5,261 nt of DNA from Candidatus Kerfeldbacteria bacterium (GCA_016217865.1 JACRFO010000020.1:1-5261), one strand, 5' to 3'; shown: positions 1 through 5,030, counted from the stretch's first letter. Numbers and translations: made by a program. The notes: generated from the letters alone by a model not told the origin.

Positions 1-454
1 CGAAACCGAAGGATATGACTTTTGTTCCGGACTGCACACTGGCGCGAAGTTTATCCGCGACTTTCGGCATCATCACGGTGATGAAGAATCCGTAGACAAC
101 CGTGACCGATGACAGGTCGGCTTTGAGGAAGTCACCGAGGGTGATGGTGACGTTGCACAACCCGCGCGTCCGCCACTTCGCTAACAACCACGGCCACCAC
201 TGGATTTCTATCCCGACGAATTTGGTGGCTGGATACTTCTTTGCTAACGCGGCCAAGACCGGGGCGCTACCACAGCCCAACTCATAAACGACATCCTGGG
301 GCGTGAGTTCGAGGTGGTCGCGGAGCCACACAACCGCCCAGTGCGGCGTGCTGACGAACGGCAAACCAAAACGCAAGGTGTTCACCAGTGCGTTGAGACT
401 GAACACCACGGCGATAATGACGCCCGCGAGAAAGATATAGAGGAAGATCAGCAT
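1..454 (-). CDS. Membrane-anchored SAM-dependent methyltransferase, FAM173-like (C-terminus cut by window edge)
   Basis: A minus-strand reading frame open from 454 to the window edge encodes 151 residues. Residues 2-24 form one hydrophobic segment, a likely membrane anchor. A class I Rossmann methyltransferase core follows: motif I at 55-63 with E58-L-G-C-G-S63 (SAM binding), the acidic residue after strand 2 at E83 in FVGIEIQWW, D108 in the GDFLKADLS segment, then VVYGFF with a MMPK-KL stretch at 119-136 and KVISFGF at the cut end. This order (D-x-x-K-x-DLS, V-V-x-G, MMP--KL, V-I-x-F-x-F) is that of the FAM173/ATPSCKMT lysine methyltransferase family, whose eukaryotic members modify ATP synthase c-subunit or the ADP/ATP carrier. 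The bacterial substrate is unknown. ATG 454 is chosen because TGGTACACT lies exactly 7 nt upstream; an in-frame ATG at 517 would add 21 residues but overlaps the divergent promoter. The missing C-terminus is probably a few dozen residues. Confidence 0.78.
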   Translation of the reverse strand, partial: MLIFLYIFLAGVIIAVVFSLNALVNTLRFGLPFVSTPHWAVVWLRDHLELTPQDVVYELGCGSAPVLAALAKKYPATKFVGIEIQWWPWLLAKWRTRGLCNVTITLGDFLKADLSSVTVVYGFFITVMMPKVADKLRASVQSGTKVISFGF

Positions 455-457
455 GTA

Positions 458-498
458 GTACAGTGTACCACGCGTGACTGGACACGCCACGCGCGTGG
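458..498. promoter_or_regulatory. Cluster of short palindromes between divergent promoters (candidate operator)
   Basis: Three perfect palindromes are packed between the two divergent -10 boxes: GTACAGTGTAC (458-468, odd centre, overlapping the minus-strand -10), CACGCGTG (469-476) and CCACGCGCGTGG (487-498). Their centres lie at about 463, 472.5 and 492.5, so the two CACG...CGTG palindromes are 20 bp apart, two helical turns. That spacing fits a dimeric regulator bound twice on one DNA face and controlling both genes. Palindromes of 8-12 bp also arise by chance in GC-rich DNA, so this remains a candidate only. Confidence 0.35.
462..470 (-). promoter_or_regulatory. Extended -10 promoter of the methyltransferase gene (leaderless)
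   Basis: On the minus strand the sequence reads TGG-TACACT, seven bases, then ATG at 454. TG plus TACACT is a good extended -10 element, and transcription would start at or next to the A of the ATG, giving a leaderless mRNA. No convincing -35 box stands 16-18 nt upstream, as is normal for extended -10 promoters. Confidence 0.6.
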
Positions 499-501
499 GG
501 G

Positions 502-530
502 TTGTCAAAAGGAGCATTTTATGATACACT
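502..530 (+). promoter_or_regulatory. Promoter of the lysozyme-like gene (leaderless)
   Basis: TTGTCA at 502-507, a 17-nt spacer, and TACACT at 525-530 preceded by TGA form a -35/extended -10 promoter. The -10 ends 7 nt before the GTG at 538, so transcription is predicted to begin at or next to the start codon. Confidence 0.65.
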
Positions 531-537
531 ATAGGTA

Positions 538-2052
538 GTGCGAAGTACCCTGTTGAACACAACACGCTCCGTTGCTGTCGTTCTGATGCTCCTGGCCATC
601 GTGGCTGGGCCGTTTTCCGTTCCGACGGCTGGCGCGGCCGACGCACTGTTCAATCCGAACCTGATCATTACCGATGACCAGCTCCTCGACGTCAACGGGA
701 TGAACCAGACGAACATCCAGGAGTTCCTCAACGGGCACGCTGGGATTTTAAAAACCTACACGGCAACTGATACCGACGGCGTCGTGAAGCCGGCGGCGCA
801 AATCATCTACGAAGCGGCGCAGCAGGCGCAAATCAGTCCGCGCTTTTTACTCGTGACGCTGCAAAAGGAAGAGAGTCTGATCGATGACGACACGCCATCA
901 CAAATTCAGCTCGACTGGGCCACCGGCTACGGATTCTGTGACAGCTGTACAACCACAACACCCAGTATCCAACAGTACAAAGGATTCGCTCGTCAGGTCC
1001 GCAATGCCGCCCAACTCGTTCGACGGTACCTGACGAACTTAGGGACGATAGGCATCACCACTGCCGCGATTTCGAATACTTGGGGACCAGGCAAGACGAA
1101 CAACATTTTGTGCATCAGTAGCGATGCCTCTGGCGGGCGGAACATCTGCGTGCCCGGTACCACCATCGCCATTACCCCGGCCAACAATGTGACGGCCATT
1201 CTCTATACCTATACGCCGCATCCGGGTGGCAATTACTCGTTCTGGAAACTCTGGAATCAGTACAATTTCAACCTCTTCCGCTTCTATCCCGACGGTTCGT
1301 TGCTCAAGGCGAAGAATTCGAACACCACGTACCTCATTCAAGACGGTCTCAAGCGCCAGTTCTCTTCGGCGAACGCATTAGCCATGGCTTTCAATCCGAA
1401 AGCGGTCATTGCCGTCAGCACGGATCACTTGTCGCAGTACCAGAATGGCACCCCCATCATCTTTCCGGACGACACGCTGGTGGCTGCACCGAATCGTGGT
1501 GTTTACCTGATCGTTGACGGAACGAAGCGGGCGATTCAGAGTCGAACAGCCTTGCAGATGCTGACGCGCGGCGATCGGCCGATTCCGAAGGCCAGCTGGG
1601 ACCAATTGAACCAAATCGCTGATGGCGCGAAGGTGACGACGGACAATGCCTACAGTGCCGGCGTTCTCGTACAGAACAACAAGACCGGCGCCGTGTTCTA
1701 CGTGAAGAACGGCTTGCGTCAACCGATTCCGGGGAGCGCGATCTACAAATCGCAATTTGGCAATCGCAAACCGATCCCGCTGTCGCCGGACACCCTAGCG
1801 ACATTTCAGGAGGGGCCTTACATTCACTTCAAGGACGGTACATTGCTAGTCGGAAAAACTGGCGGCACGATTTTTGTCATCGCCGATGGCAGTCGCCGCC
1901 CGATTGCTAACTGGGCGACAATGAAGACCTACGGGTACGACACCATTTGGGCGACGCGGGTCTCGACTGACGATCGGTCAGTCGGCATTCATCCACTCGG
2001 TCAAATCCTCGACGCCAATACGTCACTGGTTGGTATCGCGGGAAAGCCCTAA
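538..2052 (+). CDS. Secreted lysozyme-like (putative murein hydrolase) protein with four C-terminal repeats
   Basis: The 504-residue product has a Sec signal peptide: basic R2/R10, hydrophobic core at about 12-28, and AGA|A cleavage near 33/34. Residues 36-245 resemble a secreted lysozyme/transglycosylase-like module common in Actinobacteria and CPR bacteria: FNPNLIITDDQLL, MNQTNIQEFLN, ISPRFLLVTLQKEESL (candidate catalytic Glu E111 or E112), GYGFCDSC, the GFARQVRNAAQLVRRYL helix, ILYTYTPHPGGNYSFWKLWNQYN. C134/C137 and C192/C204 could form disulfides in the exported protein. Four repeats of about 60 residues follow, at roughly 252-308, 311-367, 374-430 and 433-491, each with a short beta strand ending in DG/NG, K/R-R/Q and a V-S-x-D-x-L-like end; they may bind the envelope or a surface partner. 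GTG 538 is the furthest upstream start, since an in-frame stop lies at 532. It is transcribed alone, from a leaderless-type promoter to a terminator. Peptidoglycan cleavage is inferred from the family and is not certain. Confidence 0.75.
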   Translation: MRSTLLNTTRSVAVVLMLLAIVAGPFSVPTAGAADALFNPNLIITDDQLLDVNGMNQTNIQEFLNGHAGILKTYTATDTDGVVKPAAQIIYEAAQQAQISPRFLLVTLQKEESLIDDDTPSQIQLDWATGYGFCDSCTTTTPSIQQYKGFARQVRNAAQLVRRYLTNLGTIGITTAAISNTWGPGKTNNILCISSDASGGRNICVPGTTIAITPANNVTAILYTYTPHPGGNYSFWKLWNQYNFNLFRFYPDGSLLKAKNSNTTYLIQDGLKRQFSSANALAMAFNPKAVIAVSTDHLSQYQNGTPIIFPDDTLVAAPNRGVYLIVDGTKRAIQSRTALQMLTRGDRPIPKASWDQLNQIADGAKVTTDNAYSAGVLVQNNKTGAVFYVKNGLRQPIPGSAIYKSQFGNRKPIPLSPDTLATFQEGPYIHFKDGTLLVGKTGGTIFVIADGSRRPIANWATMKTYGYDTIWATRVSTDDRSVGIHPLGQILDANTSLVGIAGKP

Positions 2053-2067
2053 CCCTGGAGGTATCCA

Positions 2068-2093
2068 TCGGCGCGAGCGGCGCCGAGTTTTTT
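2068..2093 (+). terminator. Intrinsic terminator of the lysozyme-like gene
   Basis: A 7-bp GC-rich stem, TCGGCGC (2068-2074) with GCGCCGA (2080-2086), encloses a 5-nt loop and is followed by G and six T (2088-2093). It begins 15 nt after the TAA at 2052. On the minus strand the stem is not followed by a T-run, so it should act mainly on the plus strand even though the facing operon ends at 2098. Confidence 0.85.
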
Positions 2094-2097
2094 GTCG

Positions 2098-2679
2098 TTA
2101 GGCCCAAGTCTCTTGGCGCGGGAAGTATCCCGGTTGTTGATCGGGGTGCGCCTTTTTGAAGGCGGTGTACCGCTGGCGCCAACGGCGCACGAACGCGACG
2201 GACGAGGGAAGTCGGCGGTGAGGTATGTCCCGCAGCGCGTCTTCGACATACCATACATTCCGCGTTGAAGTGCGCCAGTCGCGGAGGAGCGTTCGTAGAT
2301 CAAGCACCCCGTAAGCGGTGATGTGGGCCTTGGCGTCAATGTAGGGAATGACGTAGCTGCGCGCTAAGGCGGCGATACTTCGAAAAACCGGTTTCCGCCC
2401 ATCGAGCCCGATGTCCCGCGATTTTCCAATTGCTCCATACCGGCCGCGGCGGCGGTAGAGGAAAAGCGTGTGGTCGAGACCGTCGGTCGACTCAAGATCG
2501 AGAATCAGTGGGGGATAGCCATGCGGCTCAAGGAGCGCCGCCGCGGCCATGGCGCCCTCCAGGCAGTGCGCGGCGTGGTGTTTGGTCACACCAACAATTG
2601 TCCGCATCGTGTTCGCCGGATTGTAGGCGAGCGTTTCGAACCAACGCTGCACTCGTTCGGGCGAATCTAGGGACGTCAT
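2098..2679 (-). CDS. Transglutaminase-like fold protein (putative Cys/His enzyme)
   Basis: The product has 193 residues, no signal peptide and no membrane segment, so it is probably cytoplasmic. The block at 34-64 (HHAAHCLEGAMAAAALLE...PPLILDLES) followed by DHTLFLYRRRGRYGAIGKSRD (69-89) and LDGRKPVFRSIAALARSY (92-109) matches a widespread uncharacterised bacterial family with a transglutaminase/papain-like layout. C39 in the HCLEG turn starting a helix would be the nucleophile, H70 after an acidic strand end the base, and D89 (or S87) could complete the triad. The C-terminal 60 residues are basic and Trp/Tyr-rich. The start ATG at 2679 overlaps the stop of the upstream DUF1905 gene as ATGA, and there is no Shine-Dalgarno site before it, so translation is probably coupled. 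The substrate is unknown, and family members may act as amidases, proteases or non-catalytic proteins. Gene reality is well supported; catalysis is inference. Confidence 0.75.
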   Translation of the reverse strand: MTSLDSPERVQRWFETLAYNPANTMRTIVGVTKHHAAHCLEGAMAAAALLEPHGYPPLILDLESTDGLDHTLFLYRRRGRYGAIGKSRDIGLDGRKPVFRSIAALARSYVIPYIDAKAHITAYGVLDLRTLLRDWRTSTRNVWYVEDALRDIPHRRLPSSVAFVRRWRQRYTAFKKAHPDQQPGYFPRQETWA

Positions 2680-2987
2680 GGTTGGACGATGAATGTTACG
2701 TGAGCCGTGCGGCCCGCTCGCAGGCCCTCTACTTTTCGGACACTCGCTTTCAAGGGAAGTAGGTATGATCCGCGTTTATGATCGGGAAAAATTGACGTCG
2801 TCCATGTGGTGCTGCCAATGGTCACGCGGACCGGAAGGGAACCAAAACCGCGTCCGTATCCTCGAAACACCCGGCGAAGCTCACCACTCAACTTTTTTGG
2901 CAGGCTGACGAAGTGCCAAGCGGCCGGTCCGGGCCACAGCCACACACGGGTGCGGAACGAATGGGTAGTTGGGACGGGGGAGGGCAT
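2676..2987 (-). CDS. DUF1905 family protein
   Basis: The 103-residue product matches the DUF1905 pattern along its length: F11-R-T-R-V-W-L-W near the start, AWHFVSLPKK at 23-32, the GRGFGSLPVRVTIGSTTW block at 45-62, TSIFPD at 64-69, and YLLPLKASVRKVEGL at 75-89, ending in a beta strand HVTFIV. Members are small beta-rich soluble proteins of unknown biochemical role, sometimes joined to a YdeI-type domain; here it stands alone at full family length. It is the first gene of a two-gene operon and its TGA overlaps the next ATG by four bases. ATG 2987 is chosen because it lies 6 nt after an extended -10 and directly before the conserved domain. The DUF1905 call is strong, but nothing can be said about what the protein does. 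Confidence 0.85.
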   Translation of the reverse strand: MPSPVPTTHSFRTRVWLWPGPAAWHFVSLPKKLSGELRRVFRGYGRGFGSLPVRVTIGSTTWTTSIFPDHKRGSYLLPLKASVRKVEGLRAGRTAHVTFIVQP

Positions 2988-2993
2988 GAATGA

Positions 2994-3002
2994 AGTATAA
3001 CA
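2994..3002 (-). promoter_or_regulatory. Extended -10 promoter of the DUF1905 operon (leaderless)
   Basis: The minus strand reads TGT-TATACT (plus positions 3002-2994), then six bases, then the ATG at 2987. TATACT with a TGn extension is close to consensus. A weak -35 candidate, TTCTGT, lies 17 nt upstream at 3017-3022. The transcript would start next to the initiation codon, and no Shine-Dalgarno sequence is present. Confidence 0.65.
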
Positions 3003-3043
3003 GAGGCAAGAAATGAACAGAAAAACATGACCCGAAGATAAAG

Positions 3044-3071
3044 TTGAAAAAACTCCCTAGTCGGGTATGAT
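3044..3071 (+). promoter_or_regulatory. Promoter of the small acidic protein gene (leaderless)
   Basis: TTGAAA (3044-3049), a 16-nt spacer and TATGAT (3066-3071) form a near-consensus housekeeping promoter. The -10 ends six bases before the ATG at 3078, so the mRNA should start at or beside the initiation codon. A 6-bp inverted repeat, ACCCGA (3030-3035) and TCGGGT (3061-3066), flanks the -35 box and could be an operator half-site pair, though this is weak. Confidence 0.7.
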
Positions 3072-3077
3072 GGTTGT

Positions 3078-3377
3078 ATGAGTATGATCGAGGACCAGAT
3101 ATTTGAACGCGAAGCGGCGATGCAAGAACACATCGAACGCGATGAGGTGAATAATCGCAAGATCATCGTCTATTTGCAGCCGCGATTGGAGGCCGACGTA
3201 TTGAAACACATTGAGCAGGCCCTTAGTTCAGGCAGCGACCAAACGTTTGATTTAGGCGACCAGAAATTGAGTCTTGGTGTTGACGGGCTGTACCATGTAC
3301 TGGAGCGTGGGATGGATGGGCGCTTTCACGAGGTCGAGTTGCCAGAAGAAACGAACGAGACGCAACGCGCGGCATAA
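3078..3377 (+). CDS. Small acidic hypothetical protein
   Basis: A 99-residue protein I do not recognise. It has no signal peptide, membrane segment or cysteine, and looks soluble and cytoplasmic. Residues 1-25 are a highly charged, Glu-rich predicted helix; residues 27-75 contain KIIVYLQPRLEADVLKHIEQAL, likely strand-helix, and then two short strands with FDLGDQKLSLGVDGLYHVLE; the tail (85-99) is acidic and probably disordered. Support for a real gene comes from a near-consensus promoter placed 6 nt before its ATG and from lying alone in a clear intergenic slot. A second ATG at 3084 is possible but fits the promoter spacing less well. No terminator is visible before the next promoter, so read-through into the 3481 gene is possible. 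Confidence 0.7.
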   Translation: MSMIEDQIFEREAAMQEHIERDEVNNRKIIVYLQPRLEADVLKHIEQALSSGSDQTFDLGDQKLSLGVDGLYHVLERGMDGRFHEVELPEETNETQRAA

Positions 3378-3480
3378 GCGCCTAGAACAACAGGTGTTGC
3401 CAACATGACAGCCGCTGCGAAGGTGGGTTTTTCCAATCGTCTCGCCTCCAAATAGGAGGGAATATGTTACACTAACCACC
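3378..3480. other. Intergenic region with promoter but no clear terminator
   Basis: These 103 bases contain a T-run (3428-3432) without a convincing stem before it, only a weak 4-bp CAAC/GTTG hairpin near the start, and the promoter at 3465-3473. AGGAGGG at 3454-3460 is a perfect Shine-Dalgarno-like string but lies 20 nt before the called start at 3481. It sits 3 nt before an ATG at 3464 that opens only a three-codon frame (M-L-H-stop, ending 3475). Confidence 0.6.
3465..3473 (+). promoter_or_regulatory. Extended -10 promoter of the membrane protein gene (leaderless)
   Basis: TGT-TACACT (3465-3473) is an extended -10 ending exactly seven bases before the ATG at 3481, the same spacing and hexamer as at the 538 and 454 genes. 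No good -35 box is seen at 16-18 nt. The predicted RNA starts at or next to the ATG. Confidence 0.6.
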
Positions 3481-4878
3481 ATGAACAACCAACCTACACC
3501 CACTCATCACCGCATTGTACCGATTGCGTTGATCATTCTCGGCCTGCCGATAGGTGTATTTGTTGGTTTTCTACTGGTGGCGAACATCTTCTTTCACGAT
3601 GAACAACCGCCGAATGACGCGGCCTTAGTATTGCCGGATATCAACGTCTCGACAACAGCCAACGCCTTTACCGATATCCAGAAACTTGATCCGGATGTTC
3701 GCGCTGCCGATCCAGACTTAGATGAACCATACACAGACGAGAAAGTCGATGCGATGCTGGCTGGCGGGACATGGGATGAAGCGTATGTAACGGCGATCGT
3801 GAAGAAGTATGGCCAAGCGATTACCGATTTTCGCACCGCAGCGAGTCAGCCAGTTTATCAAGACCCAGCAACAGCGCGTCCGTCGCAATTAGACAACAAC
3901 TACATTCCCGACGTTGCTCGTTCAGTCCGCTACATCAGCAAGATCATAGCCATCGAAGCAGTACAGAAGGCAAAAAGCGGCGATGTATCTGGTGCACTGA
4001 CCGAGGCGCAGGAGATCATCCGCTTAGGTGACTTGATGGAATCTGGGCAAGGGACGCTCATAGAGTGGTTAGTCGGCGGAAGCATCAAGCACATTGGGTT
4101 GGCGGCGGACCGTCAAATCGCTCTCGAGACTTCGTTGACAGCCGAACAAGCGCGGGCTACCTCCCTGGGGCTCGAATCCTATCGAGGTACGCCTGACGGT
4201 TTGGTGCGCGCCTTGAAGCTCGAGTATGCCTATACCAAAAACTACGTTAGCCAACGGCACGATCTGGGTCAGATATACGATAGCTTTTTCCTGGTCGTGA
4301 ACAGCGATGACAACAGCGTGGTTCATCGCTCCACGACCGGCAAAGTCATTTCCGCCTTGGATGCCACCGGGGTGACACGATTCTACTATTGGCCGAACCA
4401 ATCCTGGCGATTCCTGGTGGATCGCCGTCTCCAAGATATTCAGTTGGCCGAAGCCGACTGTCGGACAGCCGACTATACTCCTACCCAACCCGCAACATAT
4501 AGTCAGCGTAACGGCTTAGCTCGATTGATCGAACCAAATACGATCGGTAAATTGTTGGCCGATATCGGCAGTGTTTCCCTCGGCGGCGCGGCTACGAAAC
4601 AGTGCAATGAATCACTGGCTGTTGCGGCGACGCAAGTGGCTCTAGCAGTTAGCGCCTACCGACATGATCAAAACAAACTACCAACGACACTCGAAGAGTT
4701 GGTACCAACCTATCTGCCTGCTGTTCCGCTCGATCCATACAATAACCAACCGCTGCGCTACCTACCAGCAGAGAAACTCGTATACTCGGTTGGGCCAGCG
4801 CGAAACGACATAGGCGGCAGCCCGGTGATTACTGCCTGGCAACAACAGGATAATCCTTCGTTTGCAGTCAGTAAGTAG
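3481..4878 (+). CDS. Single-pass membrane protein with pseudopilin-G-like C-terminal segment
   Basis: The 465-residue product has a short basic N-tail (H9, H10, R11), one hydrophobic segment at about 12-38 without a clear signal-peptidase site, and a large hydrophilic part predicted to face outside. Residues 85-330 are mostly helical, with charged amphipathic helices such as YISKIIAIEAVQKA and SGALTEAQEIIRLGDLME, and look like a helical repeat or alpha-solenoid, but I recognise no domain there. Residues 378-447 (AVAATQVALAVSAYRHDQNKLP, TLEELVPTYLPAVPLDPYNNQPLRY, VYSVGPARNDIGGS) match the C-terminal pattern of type II secretion pseudopilin G-like proteins: helix, P-T-L-x-E-L-x-P-x-Y-L, x-P-x-D-P-Y, Y-S-x-G, D-x-G-G. 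The N-terminus lacks the G-F-T-L-x-E prepilin signal, so it is not itself a pilin. C327 and C375 could pair. A leaderless-type promoter precedes it and a terminator follows; function unknown. Confidence 0.75.
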   Translation: MNNQPTPTHHRIVPIALIILGLPIGVFVGFLLVANIFFHDEQPPNDAALVLPDINVSTTANAFTDIQKLDPDVRAADPDLDEPYTDEKVDAMLAGGTWDEAYVTAIVKKYGQAITDFRTAASQPVYQDPATARPSQLDNNYIPDVARSVRYISKIIAIEAVQKAKSGDVSGALTEAQEIIRLGDLMESGQGTLIEWLVGGSIKHIGLAADRQIALETSLTAEQARATSLGLESYRGTPDGLVRALKLEYAYTKNYVSQRHDLGQIYDSFFLVVNSDDNSVVHRSTTGKVISALDATGVTRFYYWPNQSWRFLVDRRLQDIQLAEADCRTADYTPTQPATYSQRNGLARLIEPNTIGKLLADIGSVSLGGAATKQCNESLAVAATQVALAVSAYRHDQNKLPTTLEELVPTYLPAVPLDPYNNQPLRYLPAEKLVYSVGPARNDIGGSPVITAWQQQDNPSFAVSK

Positions 4879-4906
4879 GCCGGTAATTTTCCCTCCATAA
4901 ATCAAA

Positions 4907-4930
4907 AGACCACCGTTGGGTGGTTTCTTT
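4907..4930 (+). terminator. Intrinsic terminator, probably bidirectional
   Basis: ACCACC (4909-4914), loop GTTG and GGTGGT (4919-4924) form a perfect 6-bp stem, extendable by a G-T and an A-T pair, followed by TTCTTT on the plus strand. It starts about 30 nt after the TAG of the membrane protein gene. On the minus strand the same stem is followed by CTTTTG, so it could also be a back-up terminator for transcription leaving the 5S gene. Confidence 0.75.
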
Positions 4931-4944
4931 GTAACAGTTTTATT

Positions 4945-4961
4945 GTCCCCGAAGCCTACTT
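4945..4961 (-). repeat. Partial copy of the 5S rRNA 3' end (possible remnant)
   Basis: GTCCCCG...GCCTACTT here matches GTCCCCG...GCCTACTT at 5031-5050, the end of the 5S gene in the same orientation, with a 3-nt gap and a short mismatch between the two blocks. This could be the leftover of a duplicated 5S 3' end; the match is short enough to be coincidence. Confidence 0.35.
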
Positions 4962-4973
4962 GGAAAGTAGGCT
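4953..4973. other. Perfect 9-bp hairpin between two terminators
   Basis: AGCCTACTT (4953-4961) and AAGTAGGCT (4965-4973) form a perfect 9-bp stem with a 3-nt loop. Neither strand has a T-run after it, so it is not a standard terminator. Its right arm with the loop, GGAAAGTAGGC, is identical to 11 nt of the 5S rRNA itself (plus positions 5043-5053, minus strand), giving an inverted repeat with the 5S gene. Confidence 0.6.
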
Positions 4974-4987
4974 GATGTTTGGTGGTA

Positions 4988-5011
4988 AACAAAAACTGTT
5001 CTTGCGAACAG
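4988..5011 (-). terminator. Intrinsic terminator of the 5S rRNA gene
   Basis: On the minus strand CTGTTC, the GNRA tetraloop GCAA and GAACAG form a 6-bp stem (plus 4996-5011), followed directly by TTTTTGTTT. It lies about 20 nt beyond the 3' end of the 5S rRNA, the expected place for a terminator closing an rRNA unit. Confidence 0.88.
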
Positions 5012-5030
5012 CATTTGGAAGAGTCACATG

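Noticed and set aside
452..517. Longer methyltransferase starting at ATG 517 (21 extra residues)
   Set aside because: The extension overlaps the divergent promoter, has no RBS, and adds a polar stretch before the membrane segment, while ATG 454 is exactly 7 nt from TGGTACACT.
314..538. Plus-strand ORF of 74 residues
   Set aside because: It is antisense to the conserved methyltransferase, has a composition unlike a protein (many H, R, Q, T) and no homologous pattern.
1378..1755. Minus-strand ORFs of 115-125 residues inside the lysozyme-like gene
   Set aside because: They are shadows of the clearly conserved plus-strand gene, with Arg/Ser/His-rich low-complexity translations.
2049..2339. Minus-strand 96-residue ORF overlapping the end of the transglutaminase-like gene
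   Set aside because: It is another frame of the same strand as the conserved gene and also covers the terminator at 2068-2093.
2676..2678. Recoded TGA (alternative genetic code)
   Set aside because: TGA at 2678-2676 ends the DUF1905 protein at its normal family length and no conserved protein in the window needs TGA read-through.
2430..2762. Plus-strand ORFs over the transglutaminase-like gene
   Set aside because: They are antisense to a conserved family, Gly/Arg-rich and without a promoter or RBS.
3382..3432. Terminator after the 3078 gene
   Set aside because: Only a 4-bp CAAC/GTTG stem is present, with no adjoining T-run; the T-run at 3428-3432 has no stem before it.
3078..4878. A new defence or mobile system made of the 3078 and 3481 genes
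   Set aside because: No nuclease, ATPase, toxin, integrase or repeat signature is visible, each gene has its own promoter, and the second is an envelope protein.
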